DNA of 14,684 bases, from NCBI GenBank assembly GCA_025765595.1, contig JAIVFH010000560.1, positions 1 to 14,684 on the forward strand. Reading direction: 5' to 3'. Of this stretch, positions 8,040 through 14,684 are shown in pieces. How positions within the stretch are numbered: the first letter of the stretch is position 1; every line of letters starts with the position of its first letter. The notes under the pieces were generated by a model that saw only the letters and a program-made list of their open reading frames with translations, was not told the DNA's origin and made no database searches. Made by a program: the position numbers and the translations under genes. The stretch is from Obelidium mucronatum (lineage: Eukaryota > Chytridiomycota > Chytridiomycetes > Chytridiales > Chytriomycetaceae).

Positions 8040-8876
8040 TTAATCATCAATCTTTTCGTAACTCCCACGAACGGTTCTTCCGAAGCTACCCGAACTACTA
8101 CCGCTGCTCGAAGTAGAACCTCCCAACGTATTCCCCTTTCCATAAAACTTTTCAACACCCCCAACAACACCAGAGGCGCCATGTTTTAAACCCATCCCAA
8201 GCATGGCATCCAACCCAGTATTGGGCGCCTTTTTCTCAAGCTCTCTACGAACAGCCTCGTTTTCCTCGTTGGTTCGAAGCTCACCCATGCCAAAGAGATT
8301 AGGCCCAGGAGCCCTGTTAACAAGCCGCGACCTGGCTGTAGAATGAATCGAAGAGTATCCCAACCCAGAGTTTCCCACCGACGACGACGACGACGACGTG
8401 GATCCAAGCGTTCTACCGCCACTCCCACCAGCTTTGTGACTCCAAAGCTTGTAAAGCACCTGCAAATGACCAGTGAGGCCAATAACGTGACAAACCAAGT
8501 AAATAATGAGAACATAAAGCCGAGCATGGAGTGCGCGTTGTTTCTGAGCTGGCTCAAACGGTAGAATTGAGAGACCAACTTCAAGCAACATTGTGGCTCC
8601 AAACCACCGAAAGATCCAAGGCACGTCATAGGCAATGTATGAGGCGGCTGTGTGTCGAAGTTCGGGGTGAACAGCGCCGTATGAGGTTGGTAGTTGCGCA
8701 AAGGAACAGAAGGAGTACAAGAGATGTGGGATTTTGGCGGTTGCAACCACGGATGAGTTATGGCGACGGTCAGTCAATCGCGCGGGATTAAGATCGTTTC
8801 GCCAAAGAGGAAAGGTGGCCAGCGGGATCACAAGGAGGAGAATTGCTGCATTGAGTATGTAAACAATACCAAACAT
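8040..8876 (-). CDS. Unrecognised small multipass membrane protein
   Basis: A 278-residue single-exon ORF. The start is the first true ATG; the open frame extends 54 bases further to a GTG. I do not recognise a family. Hydrophobic segments at about 4-24, 80-107 and 119-142 suggest three membrane spans, with a weaker one near 49-61. The C-terminal half (from about 146) is low-complexity Ser/Gly-rich, with a hexa-Ser run encoded by a CGA/TCG microsatellite (8379-8398), then a charged stretch (ELRTNEENEAVRRELEKK) and a second Ser/Gly tract near the end. The stop lies 31 bases from the stop of convergent GCP4, and the start is 86 bases downstream of the sulfate-transporter stop. Because the N-terminus is hydrophobic, an undetected upstream exon cannot be excluded. 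Confidence 0.65.
   Translation of the reverse strand: MFGIVYILNAAILLLVIPLATFPLWRNDLNPARLTDRRHNSSVVATAKIPHLLYSFCSFAQLPTSYGAVHPELRHTAASYIAYDVPWIFRWFGATMLLEVGLSILPFEPAQKQRALHARLYVLIIYLVCHVIGLTGHLQVLYKLWSHKAGGSGGRTLGSTSSSSSSVGNSGLGYSSIHSTARSRLVNRAPGPNLFGMGELRTNEENEAVRRELEKKAPNTGLDAMLGMGLKHGASGVVGGVEKFYGKGNTLGGSTSSSGSSSGSFGRTVRGSYEKIDD
8379..8398. repeat. CGA trinucleotide microsatellite (coding, poly-Ser)
   Basis: Six CGA units plus CG, read on the minus strand as a run of six serine codons in the membrane-protein gene. It is a likely length-polymorphic site. Confidence 0.8.
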
Positions 8877-8962
8877 ACACACAAAGTTGAGTATTTTTGG
8901 AAACAAAAAAACAAGATCAAAAAAACACACTCTTGTTATGACTTCTATACGTCATAATGTTT
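8877..8962. other. Short spacer between two minus-strand genes
   Basis: Eighty-six AT-rich bases with long A runs lie between the stop of the SulP transporter and the ATG of the membrane-protein gene. The spacer must hold the 3' end of one and the promoter or leader of the other. No exact AATAAA or TATA element was resolved. Confidence 0.4.
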
Positions 8963-11481
8963 CTAGGTATACTTCTTTCTCCATCTAGGGCGCTCAATGC
9001 GCGATTCAACATCCTCGACTGCTTCTTCAATGTGATCAAAGATGTCTGCTTTCATGGAATCATACCAACCAGCATCCTTAAACAACTTTGCCTGCGATCC
9101 CTTCAACCCACAGATAACAACACGGATATCATGTAACTCAAAGGAATGGAAGATCTTGTGCAAGATGAATGCCGCCGACGCATCCATATCCGCGCACCCT
9201 TTGAAATCCAAAACAAGTGTGTGAAACAGCTTCCGATCATCTTCCACCTCTGCTGCACTCTTTTGCTTTCTGCTCCACCAATGATGCATATCGTGATCAT
9301 CGATATCGTACAGTCCCGACGTGGCAGGAGGTCCCGCGTCCTCAATGATAAAGGTGCTTGCCGAGTTTCTGAGACCCATCGTAGCAGCATCACGCTTTTG
9401 CTTGCGTTCAATCAAAGTCACTACTTCAGCGTGAATCAGGTCTCTCATTTCTCTGCGGACTTGACCAATATTGTAGAACATGAGACGCGAAAGGAAACGA
9501 AGCATAACAACGCCTTCCAAAAGTTCTGCGTATGGTTGGTTCACTACATCTTGGAACTCAATAATGGGTTCACTGGCAACGGTGGGCTGGTGAGTCACGT
9601 TCAGGAGTGGGACCGCGAGGGTGGATCCTGATAAAATTGGGGCAGGAGCGGGAACCTCGTCGTCATCTATAAATGGCGTATTGCTTCGGACCTCGCGATG
9701 GACTCTTCCAATAACCGTGATTGCGGCTTCAGCAGTGTTGCGAACAATCAGTAAGGCTGAGAATCCCAAGCAAACCAACAACCCAGTGCTGATTGCAAAG
9801 AATATCGTCAACATCCAAGTGACAATGAACATTCCAATTTCAGCCCACGAACGAAGACGCAACACAAAACCGATTTCTTTGAGCTCAATAAGGCCCAAGG
9901 CAGCAACAAACACGATACTTGCCAATGTGGTTTTGGGGAGGAATTTTAAAACAGGTCCCAGGGTGAGTGTGGCAATGAGGACGATGATTGCTGCCATCGA
10001 ATTTGCGAGAGTGGTGCGACCGCCTGTGTTGGCGAGAATACGGGAACGTGGCAGGGAGCCAAAAACAGGGTATCCTCCGAAAAAGGAGCTGGCAATATTG
10101 ATGACTCCAAACGCAAACATTCTTGATGTTGAGAGTTAGATACATCACAAATCAGTTAAGAAGTTTAAGAATAGGCTTACTCTTGGTCTCCGGATGGATA
10201 ATACCCATTATTCAGGCCAAACTTCTTGGTAACCGTTTGGGATTCAATGAAACCAACCAACAACACAATAATTGCTGGCTGAATCAACACATTGACAAGA
10301 TCTCCATTCAAAATAGGAACAGCAGGAGTCGGAATTTGGGAATTGAAAGTGCCCAAAATATTGACCTTGTAGTTTCCGCTTTTGAAAAAACAAGATTAGA
10401 CAATAAATTGACAAGGAGGCAAAAGGCGGGACCCAACTGTAAATCAAGACCAGCAGAGAGAGAAATCATGACCACGACAAGAATGAGAATCTCTGGTGCC
10501 TTTTTGAGAAAGACGCTCTTGTGGCCGTACATTTTTTTGAATCGGCGAAAAATCAAGAGAAACGCGACGTTAAGGACTCCAATTGCGACAGTAACCCCGT
10601 TTGCAGTGGAAAAGGCGTGTACGGCGACTTTTAATTTTTCCGTTGCAGCGGCCTGATTGATGATGATGGAGTTCAGCTTAGACGCCAATTAACAACTCAA
10701 GAACAAAAACAAAAACCTCTCCCGGCAAAACAACGTTCAATCCAAGAAGCGCAGGAAGTTGCTCAACACAAATTAAATTCGAGACGCCTTTAAGAAACAT
10801 GGAGTGAGTTGAAAGGTGGCACCACTCAAATATGCGTACCCATAACGAAACCAATCAACATATATCCAGATAAAATACTGTCAATAAACCCGCCTTGTAG
10901 AATCGCGATAATCAAACACGCGCATCCAACGAGAAAAGCAAGAGTGATGGCGATTTCACTCGAAGTGTACACCACAGTGCCTGCCGCCATAATCCCAGCA
11001 ATCGTTGATCCCGTGACAACAGACACGACAGCTTCAGGGCCTACAGAAAGTTGACGAGAAGCGCCAAATATAATATATAGGACTGGAGGGATAATGGCAG
11101 TGATTAAGGCCTGCATTGGTGGAATCTCAGCCAGGGAGGAGTCTTAAATTGCCAATTTAGCACAGTGTGAAGAAGCTTTGGAGCAATCGAATATTAATAA
11201 TTACATGCGATTGACTGAGGAAGCAGAACGAATGCCACAGTGAATGCAGTGATCAAGTCGTCGATGAACAACTTTGAGTTGTACCCACGCATCTGCTTGA
11301 TGAGCGGGAACACCTTCTCCAAGACAGAGCCTATTTCACCGGCATGCCTTTCTTCCTGCTCGGTTTCTCTTGTTTTGAAGGGAAAATTGCTGGTGTTTGT
11401 GATTCCTGCTTCAAGCGTTGGTTCCTTATTGCCAAAACTTGGAAAGAACTTTTTCGCTTTACAAGAGAGGGGGTTGTGCAT
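8963..11481 (-). CDS. SulP/SLC26-family anion (sulfate) transporter with STAS domain
   Basis: Exons 11205-11481, 10840-11142, 10717-10787, 10438-10676, 10181-10378 and 8963-10121, giving 748 residues, normal for the family. The ATG at 11481 has an in-frame TAA nine bases upstream. The SulP hallmarks appear in order: LLPQSIAYSSLAEIPP at the first spans, FGASRQLSVGP, GYMLIGFVMG, QLPALLGLNVV, VGFIESQTVTKKFG, YYPSGDQE and SFFGGYPVFGSLPRSRI. About 10-14 hydrophobic spans are expected. A C-terminal STAS domain (about 560-735) has LEGVVMLRF and TLVLDFKGCADMDASAAFILH, separated by an insertion of roughly 70-80 residues, as in SLC26 proteins. The product probably moves sulfate or another small anion at the plasma or an internal membrane; the substrate cannot be read from sequence. 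PQS replaces the common PQG. Five GT-AG introns of 40-62 bases are inferred. The 40-base one (10677-10716, donor GTTTTT) is the weakest call. Confidence 0.93.
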
Positions 11482-11739
11482 ACTGCGTTAAGCGCGATAG
11501 AAAAGGTCGACCCATGAACACATACCAGTCGTGGTGGGCATGCACTCTCGTTTTCGTCAAACTCTTTTACTAAAAATTTGGAAATAAGGGGAGGAGTCAA
11601 GCCATCAACGCACATTTGTAAAGCAATAAACGTCTCAAATTTTATTATAACGATCAGAATATATGCAACTACAAACGAAAGATGAATCCCAAGCAAATAA
11701 GCAGTCGATAATGATGATACAGGGCCTTATCTTACTTTT
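11482..11739. promoter_or_regulatory. Upstream region of the SulP gene
   Basis: This 258-base spacer lies between the antiporter stop and the SulP ATG. It must contain the 3' UTR of the former and the promoter of the latter. A minus-strand frame is open through it, but it lacks family resemblance and overlaps SulP exon 1 in another frame, so it is treated as chance. No specific element was identified. Confidence 0.4.
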
Positions 11740-14516
11740 TTACTTGCGGCCGTGAACAATGGCGATTGTTGCCGAACAGTCATACTCCAACCAGTGCTCT
11801 AAACCAGGCTGCTTCTCACCCTCCACAACAAAACCTGCATTCTGCTTCAAAACAGTCTCCCCAACGACAACCAAGTCCTCATGGTGACGACACAAGTTAT
11901 CAATTCGGCTAGTCAATGCGGGAATGTTTCTGGTGTCCATTTGTATTTCATTAGCGTTCTTGACGTCAACAGTTGCGACAGAGGCAACCGAGGCATCTTG
12001 AGAAACGGGTTCATTACACAGCTTGAGGATATTAATGCTGAATGTAATGGATTGAGACACACTGGTCGATCCTGTAATGTGCTGAACCAGACGAACGGCT
12101 TCAGCTTCGCAGGAATCAGCGAGGCCAGACACAATCAAAACGACATTCACGACGACAGGCCCAGGAGTGGTATTTAGCCGGCCTGGTTTTGGGCCCCGAG
12201 CTTTACCACTCAATGGAGAAGATTCAATAGCTGCCGGTGCCTGCTCTTGGAAAACGGATACAGCAGACGGAACAGAGGAGGGTTTAGTTCCGTCACGAGA
12301 GTTCAGAGCCATGAACCCACGGTCGATAAAATGAATTACAGATACAGATGAAAGGGCGTTCCAGACGTCGTATGCAATGTGGCGGGTGCTTTGGGTGGCA
12401 TCTTCTCCAATCCATGCAGATTGGTACTTTGATGGGCGTGTTGATTCACCAGGGGTAGTAGGTGTTTCGCTGTGCTTGGCTGCTAATTGAGGAATAATGA
12501 CCATATTAACAGATGAATGCTTGGCGGCGTCAATAATGGCTTCCGATACGTCGTTTGGATCAGCAAAGTTCAAAAGAGGGTGCGAGACAACACCGTGAAG
12601 ACTGGAAAAAGTTCGGAAAACATTAAGAATGGCATCTTCTTTGATTGTATCGGTTTGTTCCGCAGCTTGCATCTAAGAAAGCTCTTTAACATCTAATGCT
12701 GACCCTTTCTTTCAATAAACATACCACAGTAGTCATACGAGAATCCAGCTTTACCAATCTTAATGCATAAACTGTGAAGGACGACAGAGTTGGACTACCA
12801 GAAATCATGGTACAGAGGGTCATCATTGGAGATACCACCCCCATAGATGGGAGACAAACAAGAGTACGAAGTTGCGTCTCGTCCAGAAGGTCAGCCGTAT
12901 TAATTTCATTGAGGGTTGGCTCCTTTTCGGCACCGCCAATATCACCCATATTTACTTGTTCCGAGTAGTCTGTTTCGTAAGATCTTTCAGTTTCAGCATC
13001 TATATGAAGGGCAAATTGAAGATACATACATGAATACGGGTATACGACAGCAATAAGAGGGACAGTTAAGAAGGTGGTGAAGATAGCCATTAACACGAAC
13101 ATTGCGAAAATCTTACGAAAAGAATATATTTAGCAAATAAACGGTGAGAATTAAATATACAAACCTTATCCGTGATAACTCCAGCATGCAAACCGACGTT
13201 GAGAACGATGATTTGGACCAATCTACGTGAAAAAACGAACATGTTTCACAAACTCTGTATAATTTGCTAAGAGAAACTTGAAAAAAACTCACCCTCTAGT
13301 GTTCATCAAAATTCCAACGGCCGAGGACTCACGCCAATTGAGACCAGAAAACCGGGCACTCAACGTGCATCCAATCATTTTACCAGCACAAGCAATAACA
13401 CAGACCAAAAACACAAATCCCCAAGATTTTCCATCATCAAGCAAGTCCAAACGAGTGTTCAGCCCGGAGTAAGCGAAAAAGAGGGGAAGGAAAACAATAG
13501 TAATGAGGTCTTCGATTTGCGTCGCCAACTTCACAGCAAATCCATGCTCATGAGGCATAATAACACCGACCAAGAAAGCTCCAAAAATGGCTTGGACCCC
13601 AATAATTTCAGTGAACCAGGCAGAAAACAATACAAGGGTGAACACAACAAAGAGAAGTAACTGATTCAAATGTTCTCGGTCTTGAGAAAGCACAAGTAGA
13701 CGACGCAGGATTGGACGAATGGCGTACCAAAGGAAGAGGGCATATGCAATGATACAGAGACAAACGTAGACTGCAGTCAAGTAAGATGCAGCACCACCTT
13801 CTCCAGTCTTGGAATTATTGATAAGAGCAATTACAAGAACTAAAAGAGCCCAAGCAATGAAGTCATCCACAGCCGCAGCAGAGATAGTTGCTTGTCCAAC
13901 TTTCGTGTGCAGGAGCTTTCTCTCTGTGAGAATTCTAGCCAGCACGGGAAAAGCCGTGATTGACATACTAATGCCCATAAAAAGAAGGAAGGAGACAAAG
14001 GAGACGGTGGGATCGGCGTATTCATTGTAAATAACTGTGGCGATGGAGCAGCCCAAAGCGAACGGAAGAGCGATTCCAGCAACAGAAATGGACACGGATT
14101 TCTTAAAAACTTTAAGAAGTTCAACTGGGTCCAGTTCAAGGCCCACCTGTTTTGGGTCGGATTAGATGGGTCAGATTAGAACTTGACAGCAAAATAAGAA
14201 GACACTTACTAAGAACAAATAAAAGATAAGACCAAGTTCAGCGACAAGTTTCAGCAGCGGCATTGACGCAGCGGGAAACAAGTTGTTTTTTGAACGCAGG
14301 TATCTTTGAGAGGCAAGAAGCTCCGAGGACGATACCTCCAAGAACTTCAGCCACAACACTAGGTTGATGCAGCCATTTTAGGGGGAATGTAAGCAGACGA
14401 GACGTCACGATAATAACGCATGTTTGGATCAAGAAGAGAGCCACTGGGCTGATGGTCAAGGGATTAGCTCCGGACAAGATTGTTCCTGCTTCAACGGAGG
14501 TGCGTGCTTGGAGCAT
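11740..14516 (-). CDS. KHA1: KHA1/CHX-like CPA2 K+(Na+)/H+ antiporter, frameshifted in exon 1
   Basis: Exons 14210-14516, 13293-14146, 13165-13222, 12725-13111 and 11740-12672; about 845 residues if the exon 1 frameshift is ignored. KHA1/CHX proteins exchange K+ or Na+ for protons, mostly in endomembranes, for pH and ion homeostasis. The N-terminus carries GTILSGANPLT, typical of the family, then HQPSVVAEVLGGIVLGAS. The transport domain shows SITAFPVLARIL (164-175), the ion-site motif AAAVDDFIAW with D196-D197, IIGVQAIFGAFLVGVIMP and GILMNTRG. The cytosolic tail resembles the CHX regulatory region: LRTLVCLPSMGVVSPM, TVYALRLVKLDSRM and DLVVVGE followed by GLEHWLEYD. In exon 1 a run of six A (14286-14291) shifts the frame one base, leading to a stop at 14238-14240, while similarity resumes at once in the next frame. 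All later exons are intact, so either a sequence error or a very young lesion is likely. Confidence 0.88.
13000..13029 (-). other. Possible 30-base intron inside antiporter exon 4
   Basis: On the minus strand this stretch starts GTATGT and ends CATATAG. Its length is a multiple of three and it has no stop, so the gene reads through with or without it. Removal would give YPYSYAETE, which looks more like the family's short linker after VVYP, but 30 bases is shorter than the other introns here (40-85). Confidence 0.3.
14286..14291 (-). other. Frameshift site: A6 run in antiporter exon 1
   Basis: Before the run the frame reads SKIPAF; after it, the family-like sequence NNLFPAASMPLLKLVAELG is in the frame one base later. 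One A fewer would align the two halves. No GT-AG pair that spares the conserved residues can explain the shift. Confidence 0.75.
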
Positions 14517-14684
14517 TGAAATTTTGGATCCAAAAATAATAATATCACCACACGTTTTTGAAGGAGGAAGTCATTCATTACAGAAATTTCATTTCAATGC
14601 AACGCAAAGAAACAATAAGTTTTAAGGGCTTTGCTGCTTGGATTCAACAATTTAGTAGCGTCAACCGCAGTCTCAGTCGCACCA
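14517..14684. promoter_or_regulatory. Upstream region of the antiporter gene (window edge)
   Basis: The last 168 bases lie upstream of the antiporter ATG on the minus strand. They are AT-rich near the gene. No ORF, TATA box or other element was confidently recognised. Confidence 0.35.

Noticed and set aside
9146..10139. Plus-strand frames of 161-172 codons opposite the SulP last exon
   Set aside because: Shadows of the STAS and membrane regions of the minus-strand SulP gene.
14283..14295. Programmed -1 frameshift at the A6/AAC heptamer in the antiporter
   Set aside because: The heptamer is not in the required zero-frame phase, and the needed shift is one base forward, not back.
2677..14516. 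A co-regulated metabolic gene cluster (P450 plus transporters)
   Set aside because: The P450 and transporters are separated by housekeeping genes for RNA processing and microtubule nucleation, and no biosynthetic core enzyme is present.
1..14684. CRISPR arrays, prokaryotic operons or a defence system
   Set aside because: No repeat-spacer pattern or bacterial gene content was seen; introns and gene families are eukaryotic.

Overview
The window is nuclear eukaryotic DNA, most likely from a fungus and probably a zoosporic (chytrid-like) one. The main evidence is five protein genes on both strands. Three of them are cut by 17-18 short introns of about 40-85 bases, nearly all GT-AG. Spacers are very tight, there are AATAAA-type poly(A) signals, and there is a eukaryotic Pol III tRNA gene. 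The lineage guess rests on gene content: a TOE1-type nuclease, a gamma-tubulin complex protein of GCP4 type, a KHA1/CHX-type antiporter and plant-like LRR remnants. It is an inference, not a proof.

Left part (1-2676): an intact tRNA-Ser(GCT) gene at 373-454 lies in about 2.2 kb with no intact protein gene. This stretch holds two small tandem repeats and, on the minus strand, a broken leucine-rich-repeat gene at about 2017-2370.

Middle (2677-8008): an intronless, divergent cytochrome P450 (+) converges on a three-exon TOE1-like DEDD deadenylase (-) across a 37-base spacer. TOE1 is head-to-head with an eight-exon GCP4 gene (+), with only 33 A/T-rich bases between the two ATGs. GCP4 then converges, across 31 bases, on a gene for a small unrecognised membrane protein (-).

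Right part (8040-14516): three minus-strand genes lie in tandem. In order of transcription they are a KHA1/CHX-like CPA2 cation/proton antiporter (five exons), a SulP/SLC26 anion transporter with a STAS domain (six exons) and the unrecognised membrane protein. The antiporter has a one-base frameshift in an A6 run in exon 1, while all downstream exons are intact. The genes have unrelated housekeeping roles (RNA 3'-end processing, microtubule nucleation, ion transport), and I see no gene cluster or defence-type system. The points most worth a second look are the antiporter frameshift and its Asp-Asp ion motif, the P450 lacking the haem-loop Arg, the LRR remnant, the 33-base divergent promoter, and several unusual introns (a GC-AG candidate, a possible 30-base intron, and an acceptor preceded by A10). 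Exon boundaries come from reading frame, splice signals and remembered family conservation. No alignment was run.
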